From contig OU744727.1 in assembly GCA_916613615.1 (NCBI GenBank), forward strand, positions 18,980,093 through 19,044,092: a DNA stretch of 64,000 nucleotides. Reading direction: 5' to 3'. Positions 24,601-37,830 of this stretch are shown piece after piece. Numbering within the stretch: the first letter of the stretch is position 1; the number at the start of each line of letters is the position of its first letter. The translations under genes and the position numbers were made by a program. Source of the DNA: Steromphala cineraria (lineage: Eukaryota > Mollusca > Gastropoda > Trochida > Trochidae). The notes under the pieces are model-generated. The model ran no database searches and was not told the DNA's origin. It was given only the letters and a program-made list of their open reading frames with translations.

Positions 24601-27600
24601 CCATACCTTGCAAAGATGTTGAAAGGTAGGTTTAGAAATTGGCATACTTAATGTGCTAAAATATTATGAACATAGAGGATATCTTTCTTTTCTTGACTAA
24701 TACCATGTTTATCTCATCGAGTGAGGTAAAAAATATTTAACTTTTCTACCTCACAAGAGATGAACATGGTATTTGTCAAGAATTGAATTCTATTTATTAT
24801 ATTATGAAATACTTCTAAATACGCGAAGATATGGCCATATTCATGTTTGGCGACTGCCTCGAAGAGAACGTCGCCGTGGTAACAGTGTGACATCATGCGA
24901 GAATTCATGACGTCAGACCATTGTTACATGACGTCAAACTCTTGAACTTGAAGTCACATGAGTGGTTTATCACCACTGTAGCCAGATAGAGGGTTAATTT
25001 CACTGATAGAACAGAGTATCTCACCCTCAATCATATAATAAATCATCTTTTGACAATATGCTTTGACACTGAAATTATGTTTGTAACCATGGACTTATTC
25101 AATGTCATTTTCAGATCTTGTCACAAATTGGTTGTTACATGTAAGACAATATTGAGTGACAACATTACATAGTCATGCAAATGGAGTTTATTAAGCTAGT
25201 AAGGGTCATTGTATTACATTTTGACATGATGTGTGATGTTAATTTATCTATGTTCCTAGACCGTGCCCTGGCTCTAGGTCAGGACCTTAGCAAGATTCCC
25301 TTCAAGGACAGGAGCTGGCTGGGGTACAAGACACGCAGTCGTAAGTAGACCTTCATTATTCTTGACCTTAAAATTTTGTACTTCTCATTGTTTGAAAATA
25401 ATAATGTCCATTTATCTGTTTAACTAATGGTAAGAAAAACTGGTAATGGTAAGAAAATATCATATTGAAAAGACAAGACAATCGAAATAGGTTTCTTCAT
25501 TGAAATTACAAATAAGCATTTATATTTTTAATATCACATTCAGTAAAAGCTCTCTGACCTGGTTAGGAAAATATTTTTTTAGTCAAAAACTTGTCAACAC
25601 AGAAATGTTTTTTGAATTTGTTTTGTATTCCAGGTCATTACCTTTTAATAGTAAATTTTGTATTGATTAGCAAAAAATAACCATAATCTGTCGTGTAAAA
25701 AAATCACTGTCAAAAAATGAATTTTTTCTTTCTGATAAAAATTATTTTGAAGGTGGAATTTTTCTTCTTTCAAAAACTGTTTTTCATTTTGTGTCTGTCA
25801 CTGTCCAATACAGGTGATGCACTCCTGTCCCGGCACACTGGTATCGACATCGCACAGCTTCAGCTGGTCAGCCATGTTGCCTCCACCCACTCAGGGGAGG
25901 TAAGCACTCATCTTACTTACCAGATTTTGATAATTAGTTTTATCATATATACTCATGTAATCTTATGATAGTAAAGCAAGGGTGCAATACGAAATACGTC
26001 TTCAAATTCCGTATTGCACTCCAGAATCCGTATTGCACGCCTGCCGGTTCTACTTTTTTAAGCTTCGGCAATTCTCGGAATTTTCCGCTAGTAACAATCA
26101 TGTTTCTAATCAAAACATCAAAATTAATGTATCTCAATGCATTGGTAAAAACCCACTTTTTGATATTACATTGAAAAATACAATAGTGCGAAACTAGAGT
26201 TATCATTGGTAAAGAAACTGCAAAACACTTTGAAAAGGGAAATCCTAAACAAAACTCCGAGAACATCGCCAGCGACACCTCGCCCTTATGCATCATAGCC
26301 AACAACGATTATGATGTCATTTCCATGGTGACGTCGTTTGAAAGAATCCCGTCGCTCAGATTATGCAAAGTAATGAGAAAATAAAAAGATAATTGAGGTA
26401 TCAAATCATCAGGCGAGCGTGTTATAGGTGTCGCCTTGTTCGCATTATGTATCAATGCGCAGTGCGACGTCTAGGTTTATTTAAACAATTCAAAATTACT
26501 GTTAAAAAGGTTAAAAAGAGAGTATATAATAAATACAGAACGTCATACGTGTGCATTTGGGTCGTTTGTATTGAACTCGAAGATTTCATGGACATGACAT
26601 CTACTCGTTCAATACATAGACCCAAATGCACACGTATGACGTTCTGTATATTTATTCACTTCCAGAAAATATTATCCAAACATGTGTCAATGATATAATA
26701 ATGGTTGATTTTGTTTTTCTATGATATTTATGCAAATTTTGGGTAAAGGTAATTATTGCAATTAGTTAACGATCTAATATCTTAAACTTTTGGATGGCCC
26801 TCATGGATCATATGAAAGTTAATGGTAGAAGGTGGAACAATCCAATTTCATCTTATCCTTTTCGATGGTTGGAAATATCGTAAGACATACAAAAAGATGA
26901 ATCATAAACCTTTTCGAGAATCAACTAATTGGCACAAAAACCTTTACTAAAGTATATTTTCCTTACCAAATTTGTACCTGCATGGACAAGAGCTAATCAA
27001 ACACTGTGATTATTTTCAGACATGGAGAGGCAGATGGCAAGACAATGATATTGTTGCTAAGATCCTCAACATGCAGGAATGTACTCTCAGAAACTCGAGA
27101 GATTTTCAAGAAGAATTTCCCCGACTAAGGTAAATTAAAAAAAATATGTCCATCCTATCCCCTGATATCCTTCTATCGAATTCTGCTGATGTAGCAGGAT
27201 TGTCATAAGTACAAACAATTTTTAAAAACATTGCATTAAATGCAATACAGACCAATGAAAAAAAAGGTTCTTTTCATTATGTTTTTCATTAGGGATTATC
27301 TCATGCTTTATTTCAGAATTTTCAACCACCCGAACGTGCTGCCGGTGCTAGCATGTTGCAACCAGCCCCCCAATCTAGTTGTTATCAGTCAGTTCATGCC
27401 CTTTGGTTCTCTCTTCAACACTCTACATGGAGAATCAGGTACGTCCTCAAAAGAGTTTTGGGGGGATGTAAAGGTGACCTACCATTAATCCATCTTTCCG
27501 GGCTATTCTTTTATAGATCAGGGGGCCGTTCAACAACCCAGTTGTAAAGTAACGATCAATTCAGCCTTATTCTTTTAACATTGTTTAAAATGATTGTACA

Positions 27601-30600
27601 CTTACAATTGCTTGTAAGTGTTTTATGGAATAATACCTGAAACTTAAAAACAACTTTAGCTCTAGGCTAGAACTTTTAGCTCATTGATACTTGGTATATG
27701 GAATAATCATCATATCAACGGCTAGGATTACTGCATTCATTGTGAACCTCCTGAAAGGTGCGTGTAAGGTTGTCATTTCTGTAACAAGTTCCATATTGTC
27801 ATGGTTTTCACTCAACATTTCAGGTATCCACTGTAACATGGTCCATATTAAAATTGTTTTCATTCAACATTTCAGGTATCGTTGTTGATCAGAACCAAGC
27901 CCTGAGGTTCGCTATAGACATAGCAAGAGGCATGGAGTTCCTTCACTCTATGGAACCCTTGATACCTAATTTCCTGTTGACAAGCAAACATGTCATGGTA
28001 GGTTTTTTGCTGGAACGTGATTACTTTTGATTACCTTAAACATCAGAACAGGACGATTGTTGATATTCAACACACATTCTCAAAGTTCAAATAAATGTCC
28101 TTGTTTTGTTTATTATTGGAGTTCTTATTTGAAATGTAAAATCTTGTATTTTGGTGACTGATGATTTTAAGATTGTTGTTTCATTTTTGAGATGTCATTG
28201 GTAAAATTCTTGTTAAAATTAAACTGATAAAGGTTTATTTACTACGCTATATCTCTCAAGAGGAACACTGGTGTTTGACTATTGATGTGTCATTATCTAT
28301 TTTTTACTGTTATCGATCCAATTTAATTAATCATCATATATTTTATATGTCATTTATTTTTCATTTTACTTTTGTTTTCAAATCGTAGCTAAATTCATTC
28401 ATTTTAGATCGATGAAGACCTGGCTAAAATAAATGTTGATGATCCCAAATATGCCATGGAAATTAATGGGGTAAAAGTCAGCGAGGCTTGTGCATCTGTG
28501 TAGCAATCATACACTGGTTATTACTAACACTGAATTGCCTTGGTGTGGATGTTACAGAATTCTGCACTCTTTCACATTATACTTCAGAGGTAAAAATACA
28601 CATTAAATCTTATATGTGACACATGGTATCTTATTTAACATATTCAATAGAACATCACAAAATACACACTAATTATACATAGAATCTCATGAAATACACA
28701 TGGAACAACCAGTAAATAAAATACACAGTGAAGTAGTTCACATAGAATCTAGATTTTCTTTTGAAGTTTTTTATATTGTTTAGGTATATGAGTTATTGTT
28801 AATAGTCATTTTGTCAGGTTGACAGTTACGAATTTTCTCCCCAAAATATGGTTACCTAAAATATTTACCTAAACTGTTTGAGTAGAAAGTACTTAAAACA
28901 AAATTTCATATTTTGTGCTGCATCTAAAAAAGTTTTGATAATTTTTTTATTTTATTCATTAATTATCTTACATTATATTTAACTTAAAAGTGAATATGGT
29001 CTAGTATGTGTGAACTTTTTACTTCAAACATTCATATTTGTCTTAATGCATGTTGCTACAAGTTTGTCATGATGTTTTAGTTTTTTGTTTGTTTTGTTTT
29101 TCTTGAAAATGATACTTCCTATTGAAAAGTCACTACTGAAAAGTTATTTTCATTTTTAGTTATGCATGCATTTGTGAAAGTGTGAATTGTTGTTTATATT
29201 GTAGAATGATAAATACAACATTTAACTTTAAACCATATTCCTGTTCTCTTAATTATCAAACCATTGATATCTTTAAAAGGACAGTGCACTTTATTCCAAA
29301 TTGAGACAAGTTGAATATTATGTGAAAAGGAAACAAATCTACAGCAGTTGATGAGAAATATATCTGAGTTGTTACAGTATACAAATATCTAACAAATAAT
29401 TATAATGTCTACACTTAAGTGTCTTGTCACACCACAGCAGTTGACCTATCAAATTTAACACCACTCAAAATGATCTTAATTATATTTCAAAGAACTTTTT
29501 GATTCTGCAGAAAATACAATAAGAAAGAAAATTCACAACAAAAAATAAAAGCTCTGTTATTTTCCCTTTGAAGATGTCAGAGCAGGTCGATTGTTCCAGA
29601 CAAAACATTAAATAGTTGATACATATTCATTGTTGTTGACACCAAACATCTAGTTCTAACACTATTCAGATAACCAATTGCAGTTAATGGTTAGCAGATC
29701 ACTTCAATATCCTTAGGATGCTCAATGAAAAGGATACAGGTTGAATTCAAATCTAACTGAAATGCCATTATGCCACTGACTCATACTTTTCGAAACGGTT
29801 ACTTTCAAACATGTTTTGAAATCACAAATACGTCATTAAATGATTAGATTGACTTTGTCAGTATGTTACTGCAGGATAAGTACCGGGTAATTGGGTTTCA
29901 TCCAAACATTATACGTATTACTGAAAAGCTTCTCATTAACCATAAAAAAACTTTTCTTAAAATTTATTCGTCAGAAATTGATTCAATCATACAAGTTTAC
30001 CAATAGTTGAGTATGGTATAACAAAACTCTGAAGTTTTGGATTATGACAAAAGAATCTTGTAGTTAATCAATGGCATTGAGAAAGGTCAAAAGTTCAGTT
30101 CAGCAACAAAATAATTGCATCAGATAAAGATAAAGATTACCGCAAAGTAGTATAACACACAAATAAATAACAAATGCACTGTTTTTAACATATGCATATA
30201 TTAGTATATATATATATATTATGCACACTTTCAAACAAAAAGGAATAGGCACTTCATGTATATTAGGTCATTGTTATCAAGATTATGTTTACTTCATTGC
30301 GATGTGGTATGTATGTGTATATATCTTTATTTTATGGACAATGGTCACCATCATTCTTGAAGAGATTGACTATTACTTGTTGGAAAGGGAATCTTTTTCT
30401 TATCATGTATGATATATCTATGTACCATTGGAAGGTGTATACAGGTCACAAGGAACTTCGGTATCTGAAAGGAACATGGTCTCAGATTGCTGAACATTCT
30501 CTTTTTGATAGATCTTTAATTGTATGCTTGTGCATGTATACATAACAAAACCTCAGTTACCAAGAAATATTTGTCTCCTCCTGTCCAGTGAAAGTTAGTG

Positions 30601-33219
30601 GGTATGAGTTGGAATCATGACAACGGTGGATCAAGAGGGGGGTTATTGGATGAATACATTTTGGTGAACGACCAAAAGATCATCTGACCCATCTTTCAAA
30701 TTCTTGGATCCTCCATTGTTGGGGGTCAGGTGTTTTGTTCACCCAGTTGTTTACAGGATAGCACAGTTATGGGTCGGTGTGGATCAGGCAGACTTAGGTT
30801 CAAATCAAGCAAATCTCATCTGAGTTCTTCCATTCAGTTACATCATCATTCAGTGCTACATTGTAACTCTATGCAGGTGCTTGCAGGTTTCCAATCATCA
30901 TGATGATAAATAGACCAGCTAGCAATATTGTAAAAAGCAAATTTCATGTAATGTATAATTGGCTAACTTTCTCTGAGAAAATATACCTGACTGAAGTGTT
31001 ATAGGTTTTCTGATGATGGAGAGCGGTTCAAATCACATCACTCCACCATGACTCAAGGGATTATCAAATATTTTGATAATAATTATAATCATTCAAGTGG
31101 AGAACAATGTGTTCTTCAAGTCTGAAGTGCCATGTGAATTTCTATTGTTGTCCAAAACTCTGCAAAGGGTAACTGAGGTTTTGTTAATTTCGAGAAATAA
31201 TTGTATTTGAATGGTGTTGATTTCTTTTCTGAATGCTGTTTTTGCCATGAATTTGTTTTCCATATAGGTTGAATGTGTCAGAGAAACCTTTATGTTGTTT
31301 TTGTAATAACAAGGAAACCATTTTGTTTTTGACATCGCTTTTTTTTTGAGTCATGAAATATTTTCAAGAATTGAGGTATATTTTTCAAAGATATATAATT
31401 TATGTTAGAAGTAGAAATATATTTTCTTCGTAAATTGTAACACAAGTGCAACTTTGGTTATGTTTTTTGTCATAAAAGCGGTTCTTCTATACAAGAAGGT
31501 AACTTTGGCTATAATTTATACGTGAGTAGAAATTATTAGTATAGAACAAACCTAAACCTCAAACTTTGTGTTTAGATTGATGAAGATCTCACTGCAAGAA
31601 TCAACATGGCTGACTACAAGTTCGCCTTCCATGAGCGGGGCAAGGAGTATAATCCTGCCTGGATGGCACCTGAAGGTAATACAATAATGAAATATTTAGA
31701 TAATTGAATAAGACTAGGTTTAGAAGGTATTTGATATGAACTAAGCTTGTTTCAGATAATATTTGGCTGTACTATTTCCTCTTGATTTGTTGTTCATTTA
31801 AAGCTTTTTTTGTTGACTTTTTAGCAAGTGTGCAGTTATTCTTTGTGAGTGTAGAAATTCTCTCATCTTAGATCTTTAGAAACAAAATTCAAGTACCGGG
31901 TATACTTTCCTGCAACCTATTTATACTTAAATATGATTATTAAATGATTATTTCACACTTCTTTGTGAGGTTAACAATTTCGTTGTTCTAGATTTAACAA
32001 TTTGTAAAAGAAAGGAATGCATCACTGAGCCCTCTAGAATTTCATATCCACTGGATAACCCCGATAGGACCCTCCCTTTAAATATTGAGAACTAGAAACA
32101 TGTGGACATTTATTTTAAATCAAAATTATTCCATGGTTGCATTTTTGGACAGCTTTGATAAGTATCGGCTTTATGAAAGTAATACTCGAGTTATGCTTTT
32201 CAATAGTTATGAAATTCCTGAGAGTCATTCAATGGGTCGAGATTTGTTGTTTTTGTGGAACATAGATCTATATAATTTATAAATATATTTTCAGCTATGC
32301 TGAAGAAGCCAGAAGACATTAACTTGAGAGCTGCAGACATGTGGAGCTTCGCTGTGTTGCTATGGGAACTGGAGACAAGAGAGGTGCCATTTGCAGACCT
32401 GGCTCCAATGGAGATAGGCATGAAGGTGTGACATCATTTCCTTCTTGAAAATATGTAAAATTTCTCTGAATCAGAATGCAATGTTTGCTTTTACAATGAT
32501 TTATTGATTGATAAGTGTTAAGAAAAGAGAAGACTCTTTTAAAAATAATAATAATAATGATAATAATAATAAAAACACTTTATTATCCTAAGTACAAGTA
32601 CATCGAAATTCGGGTTATAGCTAAGCACCCAGCAGCCACAGTGCAGCGCCAGTAAATGCTTTGTTCTGCCTTTACAATGCTGAGTGTCAAGCAAGGCAGC
32701 AACAACTCCCATCTTTTATGGTCTTTTGGTATGACGCGACCAGGATTCGAACTTCAGTCTTCCAGGTGACGAGTGGACTCTCTACCACTGAGCAACGTCC
32801 CTGGCTACTCTTGAACTTGTTGTTTGTGTTCCATCACATGATTTATTCTGAAATTAATTCTTGAAAAACTTTTGTGGAAGTCAGTGTCTTTTATCCGAAA
32901 CTAAGTGAAATGTCTTCTCTTTGCAAATCATTCAGATTTGTTAAAGACGACAGAATTCCAATGACATTACAAACGCAAATCCAATAGTCCTATGAGATTG
33001 TCAGGTTACATTTTCTCAAGGTCATGGTCATGTAGCAAGTGTAAGATCTATTTTGTCTTATTTCAGATTGCTCTGGAAGGTCTACGTATAAAGATCCCTC
33101 CGGGTATCTCGAGTCACATGTCAAGACTCATCAAGATCTGTATGAACGAGGAGGCGGGTAAACGACCCCGATACGACATGGTCATCCCGATCCTTGAGAA
33201 GATGAAACAGAGTGGATAG
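21612..33219 (+). CDS. ILK: Integrin-linked kinase (adhesion pseudokinase)
   Basis: Scaffold of the ILK-PINCH-parvin complex at integrin adhesions. Twelve coding exons: 21612-21700, 23292-23457, 24158-24253, 24529-24625, 25260-25340, 25814-25899, 27020-27129, 27317-27438, 27876-27997, 31576-31675, 32295-32425 and 33067-33219. They join in frame to 450 residues (human is 452). Seen: N-terminal [13 protein letters not shown]; ankyrin repeats over about residues 30-150 ([31 protein letters not shown]); a linker; then a kinase-like fold with the N-lobe lysine in DIVAK (K219), [12 protein letters not shown], no HRD motif, ADY (335-337) where an active kinase has DFG, APE at 354-356, and [11 protein letters not shown]. 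The missing HRD and DFG motifs agree with the family's pseudokinase status. A second copy of exon 10 with a stop, at 28408, could give a truncated isoform. The start is in the family's usual position. Confidence 0.97.
24692..24780. repeat. Long imperfect hairpin in ILK intron 4
   Basis: The left arm 24692-24728 (CTTGACTAATACCATGTTTA..., ending GTGAGGTA) and the right arm 24747-24780 (TACCTCAC..., ending ATTTGTCAAG) are inverted copies with a few mismatches and a 3-nt bulge. An 18-nt AT-rich loop separates them. It could be a foldback element or a precursor-like hairpin. Confidence 0.75.
26525..26658. repeat. Long inverted repeat in ILK intron 6
   Basis: The segment from about 26535 (TACAGAACGTCATACGTGTG, continuing CATTTGGGTC) recurs inverted at about 26619-26648. 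Pairing resumes beyond a 3-nt mismatch (TGTATTGAAC against GTTCAATACA) and extends outward into AATAAATA. The stem is about 45-50 bp with a loop of about 30 nt. A 101-codon ORF across it is a by-product of the palindrome. Confidence 0.8.
28408..28503 (+). CDS. ILK: ILK alternative exon (duplicate of exon 10) ending in a stop
   Basis: Follows a good acceptor (tcattttag) in the 3.6-kb intron after exon 9, in the same phase as exon 10. It encodes 31 residues then TAG. It begins [17 protein letters not shown], against [18 protein letters not shown] in exon 10, then diverges and ends SEACASV. AATAAA occurs 212 nt past the stop (28715-28720), so it could serve as an alternative terminal exon giving a protein of about 354 residues without the C-lobe; as a cassette exon it would trigger nonsense-mediated decay. 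It may also be a decaying duplicate. The duplication is visible; its use is inference. Confidence 0.5.
   Translation: MDEDLAKINVDDPKYAMEINGVKVSEACASV
32545..32805 (-). mobile_element. tRNA-derived SINE
   Basis: Read on the minus strand, the head starts GCCAGGGACG at 32805, with an A-box-like TTGCTCAGTGGTAGAG (about 32779-32794) and a B box GGTTCGAATCC-like motif at 32743-32753 (here AGTTCGAATCC). It ends in an (ATT)n tail at 32545-32571, preceded by AATAAAGTG. This is standard tRNA-SINE architecture. It lies between ILK exons 11 and 12. Confidence 0.85.
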
Positions 33220-34941
33220 ATCAACCAATCAACAGACTTCTCATTCTATAGTTATTACTCGTTGCAACGTCCATTATCCTTGTGGTCAAACTCAATCATA
33301 AAAAAATTCATCTTCAAGCCAGAAGAAATCAATAAGTTGATCTATGTATTTTTCGAGGCACTGGGGGGTTTGGGGGGCTGTTAGGTAATATCCTCTAGTG
33401 TATGATATTTTTTTTTTACAAAACTCTAAAGATATGCAAGGAATGGGTACCAAATTGATAAAATCTATCAAAGTTGTCCTCTTTTGCTTAGTCGGAGGCA
33501 CAAATTTGGCTAGTATGTTTATACTTGGTATTAAGACTAGAATTTTCTCTTCAAATAAGTCAAAATCATTTAGAGATTCTTTAAAAATCATGTTTTTTTC
33601 ATCTCACCTCTTATTTTATAAATCCTTGGTCTATGCAAGGAAAAAGTCAATTGAAAGGATAACATCATTTCATGCAAATTTTGTCTGCTAAATTTTGTTG
33701 TCAGCAATCTTCTAAAACTCATCTCTTGGATGTACTGGTTACTTAACTATGACAAAGAAAGCTTGTATTGTAGCAGTTTGAGGACTTGCCTAAAATACAT
33801 GTGACGTAACTGTTAAATGAAAGATATAGTTCTTTCTTTTTAGGCCCAAGACAACCCTCGGGCCATGATCAAATTCAGATTTTTGTTTCTGAGTATATAT
33901 TCTCTTTGTTAGTGAAGTCTAATTGATTCTTGTGGACCTTGTCAAGGATGAACCCTTATCTCTTACTCTGCGTCTGTGAATATTGCAGCAGGCAACATTA
34001 TCAGGAAAAAGCAAACTTACGGCCATTTTAAATGCTAATATTTGAAACAGATCTGTAAAAACTGCGACTTTCATGATCTCATAGTGTGAATGATGTTTTA
34101 GCAATTCTAGATGTTCATCTTTGTCTCCTTTGCCAAATGAAGTCATATTTTGTCATTTCTTTCTCAAGTAATTGTTCAAACATAATAATTTTCTCACAAG
34201 TGCCCCAAAGATTAGTGCTGTTTGTTTTTTCAAATAATGTTCATAATGGGTGAATTGTTGTATTATGCATAATATTCTTACTTATAGATTTATGAATGCA
34301 ATAATCCTGTGATTAAAATGTCATACGTTTAGATTTGATGACCAAAATGATTCAAATTGCAGTTTTACATGTAACATTTCTTGGTTTAAGTTTGTGTAAA
34401 TTTAAGAAATATTTAAGCAAACTAAACTCCTCAATAAATTCAGATAAAAGCGATCGCAATTTGAAAATTTCTTGTTACAAAGGCTTCGACAACTTACGCC
34501 TTAAGAAACAGTAAAAATAAGCCAAAACAATACTTTCTAAATAAGAAAATTCTCTTATTTATAAAAACAACCAAAACCATAAGTTTCTGGTCAGTATTCA
34601 ATGATCTAATGCCTTTATTATTGGTGCTATATTTCTTTAAACTGGGTCATCAGTTCATTCTGTATTTTGTAATCAATTGTTACTGCATATGTCCCTAAAA
34701 ATATGGTTTTTAATAATTGAATATATTGTGCTTGACTCCATAGCAGTGTAATGAATTTGTTATGAATATGTCAGTAGTTATATTTCTATGTGTTATTTAT
34801 TATGTTTATATGTTTTGTTTGCATTTCTTATGACAAGGGCATTCATGACATGATTACAATTAAATCATCAATTTCAGTTCAAAATACGGGTGCATCTTGT
34901 TAAGTAAAACCGTGGATACAAGTAATGACTTGTATGGTTAA

Positions 34942-35304
34942 AGGGGCAGTGGCACATTTTTTGATAATTGTATATTTTAAATATTTCACTGATAATTATA
35001 AGTTACGGTAATGCTAAATGTATTAATTTGACAGTGTCAAAAAATCACATTACACAAGTCAATCATAAATAGTCCGAGGACAAAGTATGGAGATGCACAT
35101 AAAAAACATTGGCGGCCATTTTGTGTGAACACCTTCAATTCATTTTTTGTAAGAAAAAGGAATCACATGGCTAAACTTTACGTTATTAATAAAAAATTAG
35201 TGCTGCTTCATTTAGTTTAAGTACATTGTCTTTCAAATTGAACCATTAATTTTCACTTTCCTGACACCACCTAATTTTCCCCATATAAATGTGCTACTGC
35301 CCCT
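34942..35304. mobile_element. piggyBac-like MITE with TTAA target duplications
   Basis: The left end after TTAA (34938-34941) reads AGGGGCAGTGGCACATTT. The right end before TTAA (35305-35308) is AAATGTGCTACTGCCCCT, an inverted copy with one mismatch. TTAA duplication with AGGG tips is the hallmark of piggyBac-type cut-and-paste elements. It is 363 bp, with no coding capacity. Confidence 0.85.
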
Positions 35305-36185
35305 TTAAGCCATTAGTTCAGAGTTGATGGTTAGGTGAATTTTTTTTGATAAATAATTAATGATTCTTTCATGCTCCAGGGGGATTTTACTTAACAATAT
35401 GTGACTGTATGCAGTAATTGATCCAATAAACTATTTGATCAAGTTTGTGATGCCCAAAAAATGTCTTCCAAGTACGATAAATCCTTCAAAGTGCTTGATC
35501 TTTCTTGCATCAAGTAACATGCCTACTGTTGTTTCCTTCTTTGAGTAGCATTTACCAGCAAGTCAAATAAGGACAATATTTCATGGAAAACATTGTCCTT
35601 TTATGCCTACTGTTGAATATCATGTTAGTACTCTTTAAGTTCAGAACAAAGATGTTTTTCAAATCCTTTCATTCAAAGAACACACTAACTGAAAATTGTT
35701 TTTTATTTTTGACATAGATATTTGAAATATCCAAAGTTTTAGATTTATGATCTGTTTAAAAAACTTGAATTTCAGCAGTATGGTATTGTTACTCTTTAGC
35801 TTTATCACTGCCAGTATTGGTGTACTATGTTTTGTATAGAAAGAAATAAAACATTATAATCAACAAGACGGTCATTCTCTTCTTACTTGATCTCCTAATG
35901 GGACGTAAACAAACTTGGAGAGTCTGCAATACAGTGTATGAAATACCAGTACCCTTATTTTGGCATTGGAGTTTGACAATGAAATTTATGAATCGGTCTT
36001 CATTCAAAAAATGGAATTTGTTTTATCTTCATTGAGATTTGAGAAGTGTATGGAAGGTTGAATTTTTCAAATGAGCTGAAAATATTTAACTGATCTTGTC
36101 TTTCATAGTAAGTCTTATTCAGGTACAGTATAGTTAATAAAATAGTCATATGAAATAATATTGATCAACAAATTTTAAATACATA

Positions 36186-37830
36186 AATCATCTTCTACAG
36201 AGGCTGAAGGCCTAGAAACCTGAAAGCTTGTATATATATATAGGCTCCTTGACTAGTGAGGATTAGAAATTGTAGCTTGGTGGCCTCTAATAAGGGCCAC
36301 AGAGGCCACACCCCTACAACCGATTTTATCTTCTTCTCCAGAAGCATAAGGCCTAGAAAGTTGAAACTGTGTACAGACTCCTTGAAAAGTGACGATTATA
36401 ATTTTTTGTGAAGTTTCCACCGCCGCCGCCGCACTCGTACTACTAGCTATAACTTTCTTCCACTAAGCTTTCCAGAACTCTTATTCATAACTTACTACTC
36501 ATACCTCGGGGGAACGATTTTGAAACGTTCATTTTTAAGGTCAAATGTCAATGTCACGAGCTATTTAATCACTCTAAGAATTCCTTGTAAATGCGATAAC
36601 TTGAAAAGTTTTTGTGCTATGAAGCTCTAACTTGGTATGTATCATCCTTGGACAATTAAAATTTTTTGAAAGGTTTCAGCTACAATCCGTCAAAGGTCAA
36701 GGTCACAGCAAGGTCATGACTTTAGCATGGTTTAGCGAAAATGCTTCATTTTAACTATGAACACTTTTAATCAATACATGATTGTCATACTCAATAAAAA
36801 GTGTTCAATGATTGTGTGACCTTGAAGGTCAAAGGTCAAGGTCATGAGATATGAGTTATTGCAATACCGGTATGCACTAAATTTGTGTATCACTTTATCC
36901 CATTTAGCTTTTCAGAACTCATGAACATGTCTAAATGTGAACACTTCCAGGGAATCATTATGACATGTTCACTTTCAAGTTCAAAGGTCAAGGTCGCGAG
37001 TTATAAAGTCCCTACAAATTTTCTTGTAAACGCGATAACTTGAAGTTTTTGTGCTATGAAGCTCTCACTGGCTATATATCATCCTTTGACAAGTAAAAAA
37101 TTTTGAAAAGGTTTCGGCTGCAATCCCTCAATGGTCACGGTCACAGCAAGGTCATAACTTAAGCATGGTTTAGCGAAAATGCTTAATTTTAACTATGATC
37201 ACTTTTAATCAATACATGATTGTTATACTCAATAAAAAGTGTTCAATGATTGTGTGACCTTGCAAACACGTTAACTTGAAAAGTTTTTGTGCTATGAAGT
37301 TTAGATTTTGTGTATTTTATCTCTTGAGAAGTACAAAATTTTCAAAAAGTTTTGGGTACGAACTGTCGAAGGTCAAGGTCATGGCAAGGTCAACATATAT
37401 GGAGAAAATGGATTAAATTAACTTTAAACACTTTATTTCATTACATTAATGTTATACTCAATGAAATGTGTTCATTGATTGTGTGACCTTGAGTGTCAAA
37501 GGTCAAGGTCACAAGAAAATGCCCAATTTGGTGAGGCCCGTAAAAGGCGGAACAGGGTAAGGCGAAACCCCAAGTTTCAGGGCTGCTCTGCTTTTTGCGG
37601 GACACGCTAATCTAGTTTATAGCTTGGGTTGCCCTGTTTTCCATTATAAGGGTTGTAGATGCTGTTAATATTTGAGCAATTGCCATTTACCGGTATCTGA
37701 AATCTCATTGCCTACTGTATATTTACTTAATTTTAGGTTTGGTGACCCTGTGGCCCCTACAAAGGGAGAACCACATTGGTTACACTCTACAGCATAATTG
37801 AATATGAAGCCTGTTGAGCTACAGAGCCAA
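36186..37830. repeat. Composite repeat: CTTCTTCTCCAGAA-GCATAAGGCCTAGAAA family interrupted by a 1.2-kb insert
   Basis: The outer part (36186-36400 and 37610-37830) matches the repeat at 56745-57265 phrase by phrase (AAGGCCTAGAAACCTGAAA, TATAGCTTTGGTGACC, GGCCCCTAATAAGGG). Here it is split by about 1.2 kb (roughly 36405-37610) not present in the other copy. The insert has internal repeats around AAAGGTCAAGGTCA, GCGATAACTTGAA and TTTTTGTGCTATGAAG, starts near CCGCCGCCGCCGCAC and ends near GCGGGACACGCTAATCTAG. Insert ends are approximate. Confidence 0.6.

Noticed and set aside
26393..26698. 101-codon ORF in ILK intron 6
   Set aside because: It spans the long palindrome; no family resemblance, and it sits inside an intron.
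32737..32805. tRNA gene on the minus strand
   Set aside because: A and B boxes are present, but the acceptor stem does not close and a SINE body with an (ATT)n tail follows, so it is a tRNA-derived SINE head.
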